64,000 bases of DNA from Novosphingobium barchaimii LL02 (GCF_001046635.1 NZ_KQ130452.1:296663-360662); one strand, 5' to 3'; numbered from the stretch's first letter, positions 54,647 to 63,778 are shown. Translations and numbers: made by a program. The notes: a model not told the origin generated them from the sequence alone.

Positions 54647-56041
54647 TCATGCGTGCTTTGGCGCGCCCATCAGGCGCTTGGCCAGCAGCAGCTTGAACAG
54701 CCCGAAGCCGACCAGACCGACCATCGCGGTCCCTGCGTGAAGCAGCCAGAACTGCGTAGTGGGCATCGTCTCGAACAGCGTGCCGATCTTGCCGACAGCC
54801 AGGTTCGCGCCGAAGAACGCCAGATAGTAGATTCCCACGATCGAGGCATTGAGCGCGCGCGGCGCCAGCCGGGTGAACAGGGCCAGGCTGACCGGCAGAA
54901 GATGCGAGAAACCGATCGAGTTCACGAGGTGGAACATCACCGGCCAGAACAGGCCGATCTTGCCCGTCCCCTGCGTCAGCGCCGCCATGTAGAGGCACAG
55001 AGCGCCGCCGAGGATGAACACGCAGCCCAGGATCATCTTGCCCAGCTCGTCCGGTTCCTTTCCGGTACGTTTGCCGACGAAGGCCCAGAACGCGGCAACG
55101 GCCACCAGCATCGAGAAGCTGAGCGTAGCGTCAAGCGTGATCATCCAGCTGGTGGGCAGGGCGGTGCCCATGAACGTCAACTGGAACTGCTGGTCGGCCC
55201 AGACGAGGTAGGCGTTGAAGATCTGCTGGTTGGTCAGCAGCGAGAAGCCGAGGATCGGCACCAGCACCAGCACGGCGGCAAGGCGGGCACCGTCACCGGG
55301 CTCGAATTTGACGCGGGCCTGGTCCGACCTCGCGGTCCTGGGCTTGTCCGCCGGTAGCCATGGGCGCGCGGCTAGGTAGATGAGCAGGCCGATCACCATG
55401 ACCACGCCGGCGGCGCCGAAGCCCCAGTGCCAGCCGATTTTCTCGCCCAGAGTGCCGGAGATCAGCGGTGCGGCGATCACCGAGACATTGATGAAGATGT
55501 AGAAGATCTGGAATGCCATGGCCCGGCGGATGTCATTGGCGCCGTAGAGTTCGCCCACCTGACTGGCGATATTGCCTTTGAACAGGCCCACGCCGATGAC
55601 CAGCGAAAGCAGTGCCAGCAGGAAGGCGCCCTCGAATGCCATCAGGAAATGGCCGAGCGACATGATGACCGCGCCGGCGATCAGCGCCGCGCGCCGTCCC
55701 AGCAGCAAGTCGGCTAGCAGGCCGCCCAGGATCGGCGTCAGATAGACCAGCGCGGTGTAGGTCCCGAAGATTTCGGAGGCGAGTGGCTGGCCTTCGAGGC
55801 CCGAAAACAGGTGGGTTTTCAGCCACTCCAGCCCGATCACGCTTTCCTGCCGGCCGGGGACCAGCAGATACTTTACCATGTAGAGGGTCAGCAGCGTTTG
55901 CATCGAGTAGTAGGAAAACCGCTCGCAGCCCTCCACTACGCCGAGATAACCCAGGCCCTTGGGGTGGCCGAGGAAGGCGCGGTCGTCCCGCGCGGCCTCC
56001 TCGGGAAAATCGAGCTGCGGTGTCGCTTCGGCTGCTGTCAT
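54647..56041 (-). CDS. POT/PTR2 family proton-dependent oligopeptide transporter
   Basis: A 464-residue polytopic inner-membrane MFS transporter for di- and tripeptides. The first helix has the ExxERFxYY motif (EGCERFSYYSM), and the PTR2 signature is present (GLFKGNIASQVGELY). About 12-14 membrane segments are expected, with the YLTPILGGLLADLLLGRRAA loop between helices 2 and 3. Unlike the typical family length of about 490-500, it is slightly short. The gene is single; the 239 bases between it and aroB show no gene. Confidence 0.93.
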   Translation of the reverse strand: MTAAEATPQLDFPEEAARDDRAFLGHPKGLGYLGVVEGCERFSYYSMQTLLTLYMVKYLLVPGRQESVIGLEWLKTHLFSGLEGQPLASEIFGTYTALVYLTPILGGLLADLLLGRRAALIAGAVIMSLGHFLMAFEGAFLLALLSLVIGVGLFKGNIASQVGELYGANDIRRAMAFQIFYIFINVSVIAAPLISGTLGEKIGWHWGFGAAGVVMVIGLLIYLAARPWLPADKPRTARSDQARVKFEPGDGARLAAVLVLVPILGFSLLTNQQIFNAYLVWADQQFQLTFMGTALPTSWMITLDATLSFSMLVAVAAFWAFVGKRTGKEPDELGKMILGCVFILGGALCLYMAALTQGTGKIGLFWPVMFHLVNSIGFSHLLPVSLALFTRLAPRALNASIVGIYYLAFFGANLAVGKIGTLFETMPTTQFWLLHAGTAMVGLVGFGLFKLLLAKRLMGAPKHA

Positions 56042-56280
56042 GGATGAGGTGACTTTCTCGGCCCGTAATTATCTTATCGCGATGCGCAATCGCGGTGCGT
56101 GCGCGAGCAATGTCACGTCGATGTAATGCCGTCAATTTTGGATATCGCGAAGTCCGGCAAGGCGGCAGGCCGCGACAAAGCCTACCCCCTCCGGTACGCT
56201 GCGGGGGGATTCACGCGGAGAGTAACGGCCCCGCGGCCCTTGCGAAACCGGCCATAATCAAGCAGCCGCTTTGTTGAGGT

Positions 56281-57393
56281 TTACGCCGTGCGCGTCAGTT
56301 CCTCGTCGAGGAAGGCGGCGACGTCGTCCAGCGAGACTTGCTTGTCGAGATAGGTCTGGCCGATGCCCTTGAGGAGCAGGAAGGGCAGGGTGCCCGCATC
56401 CATCTTCTTGTCGTGCAGCATGTGGCGCACAAGGCCCCCGCCGTCGCAGTCCATGCCCAGGGCGGGAAGGCTTGCGGGAAGGCCGATTTCGGCGATGTGC
56501 CGGGCAATATGCTCGGCCGTGGCGCGCGGCATCAGCTGGCGGCGGGCGGAATAGCGCCCCGCCAGAACCATGCCCAGCGCAACGGCCTCGCCGTGCAGCA
56601 AGCGCGAGGAAAAGCCGGTTTCAGCCTCCAGCGCGTGGCCGAACGTATGGCCGAGGTTAAGCAGGGCGCGGCGGCCGGTCGTCTCGAACTCGTCCTCGGC
56701 GACGATGCGGGCCTTGGATGCTACCGAATGGGCAACCGCATATTCGCGCAGGCCGCCGTCACCGGCGATCATCTTCGCGGCATTGGTATCGCACCACGCA
56801 AAGAAATCAGCATCGTCGATCAGGCCGTACTTCACCACTTCGGCATAACCGGCGAGCAGTTCGCGTTCCGGCAGTGTTTCCAGGGCCGAAAGGTCAGCCA
56901 GCACCAGCGAGGGCTGGTGGAAGGCGCCTACGAGGTTCTTGCCCGCCGGTGTGTTGATCGCGGTCTTGCCGCCCACGCTCGAATCGACTTGCGCAAGCAA
57001 GGTCGTCGGCACCTGGATGAACTGGCAGCCGCGCTTCAGAACCGAGGCGCAGAAGCCGGTGAGATCGCCGATGACGCCGCCGCCCAGCGCGATGATATGG
57101 TCGCCGCGTTCCACTTCGAGGGCCAGCAGCCAGTTCACCGTAGCGGCCAGTTCTTCCCACGACTTGGTCTTTTCGCCGGGGGGCAAGATGCGCCAGTGCG
57201 GTTCGTGGCCATTGTCGCGCAACGATGCCTCGACCACGGCGCCCCAGGCGGCGTGGACGTTGGAATCAGTGATGATCGGCACACCGCGTTTGCGCAGTTT
57301 GCCCCGGCAATTCGGCACGAGTTCGGCCAGCAGCCCGGCTGCCACGCGCACTTCGTAGGGGCGCGATGCGATGTCGACGGGGATCACAGCCAT
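56281..57393 (-). CDS. aroB: 3-dehydroquinate synthase
   Basis: A 370-residue NAD- and zinc-dependent enzyme of the shikimate pathway (DAHP to 3-dehydroquinate). Blocks: IIALGGGVIGDLTGFCASVL, VPTTLLAQVDSSVGGKTAIN, GKNLVGAFHQPSLVLADLSA, ALLNLGHTFGHALEAETGF (zinc His) and LLHGEAVALGMVLAG (zinc His). The length matches the family. The start overlaps the aroK stop by 10 bases, giving an aroK-aroB operon. Confidence 0.97.
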   Translation of the reverse strand: MAVIPVDIASRPYEVRVAAGLLAELVPNCRGKLRKRGVPIITDSNVHAAWGAVVEASLRDNGHEPHWRILPPGEKTKSWEELAATVNWLLALEVERGDHIIALGGGVIGDLTGFCASVLKRGCQFIQVPTTLLAQVDSSVGGKTAINTPAGKNLVGAFHQPSLVLADLSALETLPERELLAGYAEVVKYGLIDDADFFAWCDTNAAKMIAGDGGLREYAVAHSVASKARIVAEDEFETTGRRALLNLGHTFGHALEAETGFSSRLLHGEAVALGMVLAGRYSARRQLMPRATAEHIARHIAEIGLPASLPALGMDCDGGGLVRHMLHDKKMDAGTLPFLLLKGIGQTYLDKQVSLDDVAAFLDEELTRTA

Positions 57394-57971
57394 TGCGAAA
57401 TTCCCTGGAGAACCTTGTTGATCGTCTGGACGTGTGGCCCGCTGCCGCTTGTCACATGGATGGGGGCCTGAGCATAGTGCGGCGCGCGTTCGTCGCGCAG
57501 GCGGCCGAGGATTTCGTGCGGGTCGCCACCGCGCAGCAGCGGGCGGTTTTCCTTGCGCGCGGTACGCTCGACCAAGGTAGCGACCTCGCTGTCGAGCCAG
57601 ATGGTGATCGCCTTGTCGAGGATCAGTGCGCGTGTCTCAGCATTGCAGAAGGCGCCGCCGCCGGTGGCGATGACGATTCGCGGCTTGCCTGCATTGGCCC
57701 GCTCGGTGACGAGGCGGGCGATCACCCGTCGCTCGCCGTCGCGGAAATAATCTTCGCCGTAAGTGTCGAAGATTTCGGGGATCGTCATCTGCGCCGAACG
57801 CTCGATCTCGTCGTCGGCATCGACGAAGGGGCAATCTATCAGAGTGGCGAGGCGTTTGCCCACGCTGGACTTGCCGACACCCATCATGCCCACCAGCACG
57901 ATCGGGCGGTCGATACGGCGGGCGAGCGCCGCAATTTCCTGCGCGGAAAACCGGGTCTGTTGAACGTCCAT
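57384..57971 (-). CDS. aroK: Shikimate kinase
   Basis: A 195-residue P-loop kinase that phosphorylates shikimate. From the ATG at 57971: an N-terminal extension of about 24 residues, Walker A GMMGVGKSSVGKRLA, FVDADDEIE (shikimate Asp), FRDGERRVI (Arg), GGGAFC and ENRPLLRG (lid and adenine region). A longer reading to 58091 would overlap the divergent small gene and has no support. It is the first gene of aroK-aroB. Confidence 0.96.
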   Translation of the reverse strand: MDVQQTRFSAQEIAALARRIDRPIVLVGMMGVGKSSVGKRLATLIDCPFVDADDEIERSAQMTIPEIFDTYGEDYFRDGERRVIARLVTERANAGKPRIVIATGGGAFCNAETRALILDKAITIWLDSEVATLVERTARKENRPLLRGGDPHEILGRLRDERAPHYAQAPIHVTSGSGPHVQTINKVLQGISQWL

Positions 57972-58044
57972 TGCCCGACCGCCTATAGTTGCGCTAGGTC
58001 GCAGCGCAAGCACGGTTAAGATCGGGCATGATGAAGGAAGACGA

Positions 58045-58203
58045 GTGACGATCATGAAACGCAGGCGCAGGCTTGCAGGAGCAATCGCCATCGCCGTTCC
58101 GCTCGCCGTGGTCGCCCTGGGCGTCGCCGCATGGAGGGACGCGGGTGTTCAGCCGGTGGCGGACCAGACTGTCGCGATCCCGCTGCCGGAGCTTGCGAAA
58201 TGA
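58045..58203 (+). CDS. Small single-pass membrane protein
   Basis: A 52-residue frame from GTG 58045 (GAAGGA 6-10 bases upstream; the ATG at 58054 is farther). A short basic head (MKRRRRLAG) precedes one membrane segment (AIAIAVPLAVVALGVAA) and a short periplasmic tail ending PLPELAK. The stop TGA overlaps the start of the large secreted protein (ATGA), so the two are coupled. No family is recognised. Confidence 0.6.
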   Translation: MTIMKRRRRLAGAIAIAVPLAVVALGVAAWRDAGVQPVADQTVAIPLPELAK

Positions 58204-60086
58204 GGGCAGTCAACCTTCTGGCAGGCGCCGCGCTGGCGCTGACCTCGGTTTGGGTTGCGGCGCAGGACGCACCCGAATCGCTGCTGCCCAAGATGTTCGA
58301 CGAGCCGGCGCCGGCGCCCTCGCGCACAGCAGCGCCGCGTCCGGCAGCGCCGCGCCCCGCATCACCGCGCCCGGCGGCGCCAAGTAGCGCGCCGTCGCCG
58401 TCGGCGGCGCGCGCGGTCTCGACGCCGGTGGTGCAGGCCATCCCGACCGGGACGCCCGCAGCCCCGGCGCTGGTGCAGGCGCAGGATCAGGGAACGCTCA
58501 CGCGCGTGCCCACGCTCGATGAACTGGCGCGCATGTCGCCGGAAGATTTCGAGGGGCTGCTAGGCAGCAAGATCGTGATCGACATGCCGCCGCAGTCGCG
58601 CCGTTCGGTCGACGAAGCCGGGCTGCTGGATGAGGAGGAGGGCGGACTTGCCCTCGATTCGCTGGCGATCCAGAACGGTCGCCTGATCCAGGTCGCGCTT
58701 GCGGGTAATCGCGGTGCGCTCGTTTCGCGCTGGGGACACATCCTCCTGCGCCGCGCGCTCGCCTCGCGCCTGCAGCCGCCGCGCGGGATGAGCGCGCAGG
58801 ACTTCCTGGCGCTGCGTGTCTCGCTGTTGCTGCGCATGGGCGAAGCCGACGCCGCGCGGGCGGTGCTTCAGGACATGGACATCGCCGATTACAACCCGGC
58901 GATTGGTGCGGTTGTGCTCGACGTTTATTCCAAGAATGCCGATTTCACCGGCATGTGCCCGGTCATGGCGACGCAGGGTTCGCTGCGTGATGACCCCGCA
59001 TGGGGTGTGACCCGCACTATCTGCGAGGCGTTCCGGGGCAACAGCACTGCCTCGATCTCGCGGCTGGAGCGTGATCGCAATCGCGGGACGATGGACCAGA
59101 TCGACATGTTGCTCGCGCAGAAATACGCGGGCGCGGCCGGCAAGTCACGCCGTGCGGTGACGATCGAATGGGACAAGGTGACCGGGCTGACCTCCTGGCG
59201 CTACGGCCTGGCTATCGGGGTCGGGCTGGAGCCGCCTGCCGCCCTGATGGCGAGCGCGGGGCCATCCTATGACTATGTCACCGCGCTGGCGCCGATGGTG
59301 GGCCTTGCCCGACGGGCTGCGGCGGCAGACCGTGCCGGGGCGGCGGGTGTGCTGTCCAACGCGGCGATGGTAGACCTCTATTCGCAGATTTATGCCGACC
59401 CGGACGTGACCGGCGAATGGCAGGACCGCGCCGAATCCCTACGGGACGCCTATACCCAGGAAGACCCGGCTGCCCGCCTTGCGGCAATGCAGGCACTGTG
59501 GAACGTCAGCGGGCCGCTGAAGTATTCGCGCGAAGTGCTGACGGCCGCTGCCGCTGCCCGCATGGCGCCCAGCGCCGCGCTGGCGGACAGCGCACCCTCA
59601 CTTATCGCCTCGATGCTGGCGGCGGGTTACGATGCCAATGCTCTGCGCTGGGCGAACGTGGTCAATGCCGGCTCGCGCGGCTGGGGCCTGCTCGTCCTGG
59701 CAGCGCCTGGGCGCGGGCCCACGGTCGATTCGGGCACGGTCGGCACTTATGTCGACGACGACGACAGCGTGAACAAGCGCCGGTCGGCCTTCCTCGTTGC
59801 GGGCCTTGCAGGGCTTGGCCGGATCGACGACGGAGAGGCGGAGCGTGTCTCCGCCGATACCGGGGCGAGCATCGCCGGAACCACTCGCTGGACCCAGGCG
59901 ATCGACAGTGCAGCGCGGCGCGGCGATGCCGCAAGCGTGGTGCTGCTTGCCGGGTTCGGGATGCAGGGTGACGACTGGCAGCGCATGACGCCGCGCTTCC
60001 TGTTCCACATCGTCTCGGCCCTGCGCGAAGTCGGCCTCGATGCAGAAGCCCGGATGATCGCTGCCGAAGCGGTGGCCCGGGTCTGA
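58200..60086 (+). CDS. Large exported protein of unknown function
   Basis: A 628-residue protein from the ATG at 58200, with a signal peptide (MRAVNLLAGAALALTSVWVA, cleaved near AAQ), an Ala/Pro/Arg/Ser-rich linker (about 40-85), and about 530 residues of mainly helical sequence with TPR-like hints (SLLLRMGEADAARAVLQDMD; ALREVGLDAEARMIAAEAVA). I do not recognise a catalytic motif. It probably works in the periplasm. It is coupled to the small membrane protein before it, and xerD begins 4 bases after its stop. Confidence 0.75.
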   Translation: MRAVNLLAGAALALTSVWVAAQDAPESLLPKMFDEPAPAPSRTAAPRPAAPRPASPRPAAPSSAPSPSAARAVSTPVVQAIPTGTPAAPALVQAQDQGTLTRVPTLDELARMSPEDFEGLLGSKIVIDMPPQSRRSVDEAGLLDEEEGGLALDSLAIQNGRLIQVALAGNRGALVSRWGHILLRRALASRLQPPRGMSAQDFLALRVSLLLRMGEADAARAVLQDMDIADYNPAIGAVVLDVYSKNADFTGMCPVMATQGSLRDDPAWGVTRTICEAFRGNSTASISRLERDRNRGTMDQIDMLLAQKYAGAAGKSRRAVTIEWDKVTGLTSWRYGLAIGVGLEPPAALMASAGPSYDYVTALAPMVGLARRAAAADRAGAAGVLSNAAMVDLYSQIYADPDVTGEWQDRAESLRDAYTQEDPAARLAAMQALWNVSGPLKYSREVLTAAAAARMAPSAALADSAPSLIASMLAAGYDANALRWANVVNAGSRGWGLLVLAAPGRGPTVDSGTVGTYVDDDDSVNKRRSAFLVAGLAGLGRIDDGEAERVSADTGASIAGTTRWTQAIDSAARRGDAASVVLLAGFGMQGDDWQRMTPRFLFHIVSALREVGLDAEARMIAAEAVARV

Positions 60087-60090
60087 GGGG

Positions 60091-60978
60091 GTGACGGGAG
60101 AGGATCTCCCCGAACGCTTCCTGGCAATGCTGGCCGCCGAACGCGGCGCGGCGGCGAACACTCTTGCTGCCTATCGTCGCGATCTGGAAGCGGCGCGCGA
60201 AGTGCTGGGCGATGTCGCGGCGGCGCGGCCTGAAGCACTGGAGCGGCTGGGTTCAGCGTGGAGCCAGCTTGCCGCCTCCAGCCTTGCGCGGCGGTGCTCT
60301 GCCTTGCGCCAGTTCTATGGTTTCCTGATCGACGAGGGACTGCGCGCCGACGATCCATCGCCCGCGCTGCCGCGCCCGCGCACCCGCCGCCCCCTGCCGC
60401 GCCTGCTTAGTCATGAGGAGGTGGAGCGTTTCCTCGCCACCGCCGACGAGGAGGCGGTTAGCGAGCATCACGGTGCGGTGCGGCTGCTGGCGCTGCTCGA
60501 AATGCTCTATGGTTCGGGCCTGCGCGCAACGGAGCTGGTTTCGCTGCCGCTGACGGCGGTGCCGCGCGATGCACCCTTCCTCCATGTCACCGGCAAGGGG
60601 GGGCAGCAGCGCATGGTGCCGGTCAGCACCCGCGCGCAGGCCGTGCTGTCGCGTTGGCTTTTGGTGCGCAAAGGCACCTCGCGTTACCTCTTCCCGTCGA
60701 GCGGGGCGAGCGGTCACCTGACGAGGGTGCGGCTGTTTCAATTGCTGCGGGCACTGGCGGCGCGGTCCGGGATCGATCCCGAGCGGGTGTCGCCGCACGT
60801 ACTACGTCATGCCTTTGCCACGCACCTGCTGGAAGGCGGGGCGGATCTTCGCGTATTGCAGATGCTGCTGGGCCACGCGGATATCGCGACGACCCAGATC
60901 TACACCCATGTCGATAGCGCGCGATTGGTCGCGCTGGTGAACTCGCGCCATCCGCTGGCGGGCGGCAAGGCGCAGTAG
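60091..60978 (+). CDS. xerD: Tyrosine recombinase XerD
   Basis: A 295-residue site-specific recombinase that with XerC resolves chromosome dimers at dif. It has the SAM-like N-terminal core-binding domain (ERGAAANTLAAYRRDLEAAR; LRQFYGFLIDEGL) and the catalytic domain with Arg in GSGLRATELVSL, Lys in HVTGKGGQQR, HxxR in SPHVLRHAFATHLL, His in LLGHADIATTQIYTH and Tyr in that same motif. The start is GTG. Its length matches XerD rather than integrases; the chromosomal setting (no cargo genes) supports this. Confidence 0.88.
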   Translation: MTGEDLPERFLAMLAAERGAAANTLAAYRRDLEAAREVLGDVAAARPEALERLGSAWSQLAASSLARRCSALRQFYGFLIDEGLRADDPSPALPRPRTRRPLPRLLSHEEVERFLATADEEAVSEHHGAVRLLALLEMLYGSGLRATELVSLPLTAVPRDAPFLHVTGKGGQQRMVPVSTRAQAVLSRWLLVRKGTSRYLFPSSGASGHLTRVRLFQLLRALAARSGIDPERVSPHVLRHAFATHLLEGGADLRVLQMLLGHADIATTQIYTHVDSARLVALVNSRHPLAGGKAQ

Positions 60979-61079
60979 GCGGGCGGAACAAGGCATCTGC
61001 CGCCTCGTTCCTCGACACGGGAAGAATACTTGAGAGCCAACGCGAAGCGGCGACGCTTCGTGCAGGGAAGGGAAGCGAC

Positions 61080-62585
61080 ATGGCCATCAATTCGAAACAA
61101 GCCTCGAAAACCGTACTGCGCGGGGTTACCGCACTGGGCGCTGTGGGCTTGCTGTGCACGCTGACCGGACCGGCGCCGCTGGACGCGCAGGCTGCCCAGG
61201 CGGCCAAAGTCTACGCCATCAGCCCCTCCGACAAGGCGCAGGGCGCCAAGGCCCATCCGGAACTGCTGGCTGAGTTCGGCGGGGCGGTCACCGGCGCGCA
61301 GGCCAGCTACGTCGAGCAGGTCGGCAAGAAGATCGCATTGCAGTCGGGGCTGTCGAACACGGCGGGAGACTTTACGGTGACGCTGCTCAATTCGCCGGTG
61401 AACAACGCTTTCGCGATACCCGGCGGCTATGTCTATGTGACGCGCCAGCTGACCGCGCTGATGAATAACGAGGCGGAACTCGCCGGGGTGCTTGGGCATG
61501 AGGTCGGCCACGTTGCCGCGCGCCATTCGGCGCAGCGGCAAAAGGCCGCTCAGCGCAACCAGATCATCGGCCTGCTCGGCTCGGTGCTGGCAGGGGCGGT
61601 GCTGGGCGACAATGCCTTCGGGCAGCTTGGCCAGAAGGTGTTTTCGCAAGGCTCTCAGCTGCTGACGCTCAAGTTTTCGCGCTCGCAGGAACTGCAGGCC
61701 GATCAGTTGGGCATCACCTACCTCAAGCGCGCGGGCTACGATCCTCGGTCCATGGCGACAGTGCTCGAAAGCCTGGCGCGCCAGAACGCCCTGGAAGCAC
61801 AGCTGCGCGGCGGGACCAGCGAAACCCCGGAATGGGCCTCGACCCACCCCGATCCCGCATCACGGGTGCGCACGGCCATGACGTACGCCGGAAATTCTGC
61901 GACGGGCACGACGAACCGGGATGTGTTCCTCAGCCGAATCGAGGGGCTGGTCTATGGCGACGATCCCAAGCAGGGTGTGGTCGACGGCCGGAAGTACACG
62001 CATCCGGTGCTGCGTTTCGGCTTCGAGGCGCCCGATGGCTTTTTCATGGTCAACGGCGCCAGTTCGGTGTCGATCAGCGGAACATCGGGCAAGGCGCAGT
62101 TTTCCGGCGGTAGGCTTAGCGGCACCCTCGATTCGTACATCGACACGGTCTTTGCCGGACTGACCGAATCGGATCAGGCGCGAATTACGCCAACCGCCGT
62201 CGAGAAGACCACGGTGAACGGCATCCCTGCTGCCTACGGAACGGCGCGGGTGCAGTCTTCCAGCGGCACTGTCGACGTGGTGGTTTTCGCCTATGACTTC
62301 GGCAACGGGCAGGCCTACCACTTCGTGACGCTGGCGCAGCAGGGAGGGGCGGACGTCTTCACTCCGATGTTCCGCTCGCTACGGCGCATTTCTGCCGCTG
62401 ATGCGGGCAGCGTGAAACCCCGGTTACTGGATGTGGTGACTGTAAAGGCAGGCGACACCGTGCAGACTCTGGCGGCGAAAATGGCCTATTCGGATGCGCG
62501 GGTGGACCGGTTCCTGGTTCTGAACGGGCTGCAGGCCAATGCGGCGCTGACGCCGGGCCACAAGGTGAAGCTGGTTACCTACTGA
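61080..62585 (+). CDS. M48 family metalloprotease with LysM-like C-terminal segment
   Basis: A 501-residue exported zinc protease. An N-terminal hydrophobic segment (about 13-30) targets it to the periplasm or membrane. The peptidase unit resembles BepA/YfgC: NSPVNNAFAIPGGYVYVTRQ, then HEVGHVAARHS (HExxH 140-144) and FSRSQELQADQLG (third zinc ligand Glu). The last about 50 residues (VTVKAGDTVQTLAAKMAY) resemble a LysM repeat. BepA-type enzymes check outer-membrane protein assembly. AGGGAAGGGAA lies upstream of the ATG. Confidence 0.9.
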   Translation: MAINSKQASKTVLRGVTALGAVGLLCTLTGPAPLDAQAAQAAKVYAISPSDKAQGAKAHPELLAEFGGAVTGAQASYVEQVGKKIALQSGLSNTAGDFTVTLLNSPVNNAFAIPGGYVYVTRQLTALMNNEAELAGVLGHEVGHVAARHSAQRQKAAQRNQIIGLLGSVLAGAVLGDNAFGQLGQKVFSQGSQLLTLKFSRSQELQADQLGITYLKRAGYDPRSMATVLESLARQNALEAQLRGGTSETPEWASTHPDPASRVRTAMTYAGNSATGTTNRDVFLSRIEGLVYGDDPKQGVVDGRKYTHPVLRFGFEAPDGFFMVNGASSVSISGTSGKAQFSGGRLSGTLDSYIDTVFAGLTESDQARITPTAVEKTTVNGIPAAYGTARVQSSSGTVDVVVFAYDFGNGQAYHFVTLAQQGGADVFTPMFRSLRRISAADAGSVKPRLLDVVTVKAGDTVQTLAAKMAYSDARVDRFLVLNGLQANAALTPGHKVKLVTY

Positions 62586-62630
62586 ACCGGCGCGGTCTTC
62601 CGGGTGTTTGATACAAGGTATCGCAAACAA

Positions 62631-62661
62631 ACGAAAAGGGCGGCAGGTTTCCCTGCCGCCC
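62631..62661 (-). terminator. Terminator of the Flp pilin gene
   Basis: A perfect 10-base stem (62638-62647 with 62652-62661, GGGCGGCAGG/CCTGCCGCCC) has a 4-base loop. On the minus strand it is followed by TTTTCGTTTG. Confidence 0.85.
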
Positions 62662-62688
62662 CAATTCGAAGTAATCCCGTTTAGGAAA

Positions 62689-62865
62689 TTACTCACCGAC
62701 GCCTTCCGCCATCTTAGACGAAGTCTTGTCGAAGGTGGACATCAGCTGCGAACCCATGCCCTGCATGGCGGCGATGGCGGCAACTGCGATGAGAGCGGCG
62801 ATCAGACCGTACTCGATTGCGGTGGCGCCCTTTTCGTTGCGGCGCAGCTTGGCGAGAAACTTCAT
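62689..62865 (-). CDS. Flp family type IVb pilin, copy 1
   Basis: A 58-residue prepilin from the ATG at 62865, with AGGAGA upstream. A short basic leader (MKFLAKLRRNEKG) is followed by the class IVb cleavage site G^ATAIEYGLIAALIAVAAI with Glu at +5, then the single hydrophobic helix. Flp pilins are cleaved by TadV and assembled by the Tad machinery. No tad genes are within the window; a second pilin gene lies 139 bases upstream. Confidence 0.92.
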   Translation of the reverse strand: MKFLAKLRRNEKGATAIEYGLIAALIAVAAIAAMQGMGSQLMSTFDKTSSKMAEGVGE

Positions 62866-63004
62866 GAATTGTCTCCTGATAAAGCAGTCTAGTGTACCCG
62901 GTCCGCCTCGCTTCAGTCTCTCTTCTGCGCCTTGGACAATTTGTTCCCTACAGTGCAATCGTTGACAAAGGTTTAAGTCAGATTGTTCCGTGCTTGCGGT
63001 GAAT

Positions 63005-63199
63005 TCAGTTTTTTGGCTGTGCCGAAGAAAATTTTGACGCGATATCCGTCCACAACTGAACGGTCTGGGTGGCGGTCGCCTGGATCGCGATGAGGACGAT
63101 CAGGACGATGAATGCAAGGATCAGCCCATATTCGACCGAGGACGTGCCGCGTTCGCTTTTCGTGATCGTCGAAAGAATGCGCTGTGGCAGCATGTTCAC
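63005..63199 (-). CDS. Flp-like type IVb pilin, copy 2
   Basis: A 64-residue pilin-like protein with leader ITKSERG, cleavage site G^TSSVEYGLILAFIVLIVLI (Glu at +5) and a longer C-terminal tail ending SSAQPKN. It is diverged from copy 1 in both helix and tail, so it could be a minor pilin. Divergent from the Nudix gene. Confidence 0.85.
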   Translation of the reverse strand: MNMLPQRILSTITKSERGTSSVEYGLILAFIVLIVLIAIQATATQTVQLWTDIASKFSSAQPKN

Positions 63200-63270
63200 C
63201 GTATAATTCCCGCAAGAGGGCGCCGGGATCGCACCGGTGCGTTAAATTGCCTTTAAGCCAGGAGGTTCGA

Positions 63271-63717
63271 CTGCAAGATTTTCCGACACCGATGCTGGTG
63301 GTCGCCATCGCGCTTGATGCAGGCGACGGCAGCGTCCTTATGCAGCGGCGCGATTTCGGGGCCGTGCATGGCGGCTTATGGGAATTTCCCGGAGGCAAGG
63401 TCGATCCGGGCGAAACGCCGGAGCAGGCGGCGGTCCGCGAACTGTCCGAGGAGCTGGGCGTCACGTTGGATATCGGCTCGCTGGAGGCGGTGGGCTTTGC
63501 CAGCGGGCATACGGTGCCGGCGGAGCAGGGCGGCAAGGGGCCGTCACGCCCGCTGGTCATACTCCTTTACGTATGCCGTAGCTGGCAAGGCGTGCCGACC
63601 GCTCTGGAGGCGGCGGAGCTGGCTTGGCTGGCGCCCGGGGCGATCGCTTCCTTGTCCATGCCGCCGCTCGATTATCCGCTTGCCGAGGCGCTGGGTCGCT
63701 ACCTTTCCGCCGGTTAA
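63271..63717 (+). CDS. MutT-type Nudix hydrolase (8-oxo-dGTP diphosphatase-like)
   Basis: A 148-residue hydrolase with a complete Nudix box, GGKVDPGETPEQAAVRELSEELGV, and the preceding VLMQRRDFGAVHGGLWEFPG typical of MutT/NudG enzymes that clean oxidised nucleotides. The start is unusual: a strong AGGAGG (63260-63265) lies 5 bases before CTG at 63271, while the first ATG (63292) is 26 bases away and would cut off residues the family has. CTG initiation is therefore proposed. The next start codons upstream are in the pilin leader and lack a ribosome site. Confidence 0.85.
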   Translation: MQDFPTPMLVVAIALDAGDGSVLMQRRDFGAVHGGLWEFPGGKVDPGETPEQAAVRELSEELGVTLDIGSLEAVGFASGHTVPAEQGGKGPSRPLVILLYVCRSWQGVPTALEAAELAWLAPGAIASLSMPPLDYPLAEALGRYLSAG

Positions 63718-63750
63718 TGCATTTTACGGGCAGAAGGCGCGATATAGGCG

Positions 63751-63778
63751 TTGACCCCGTCCGATTCCCTTCCTAAAG
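63751..63778 (+). promoter_or_regulatory. Possible promoter of tRNA-Arg
   Basis: TTGACC (63751-63756) and CTAAAG (63773-63778) are 16 bases apart and end 13 bases before the first tRNA-Arg. The -35 box is good, the -10 box poor. Confidence 0.35.

Noticed and set aside
60091-60978. XerD as the integrase of a mobile element
   Set aside because: Length and motifs fit the housekeeping recombinase, no tRNA or att-like repeat adjoins it, and neighbours are ordinary chromosomal genes.
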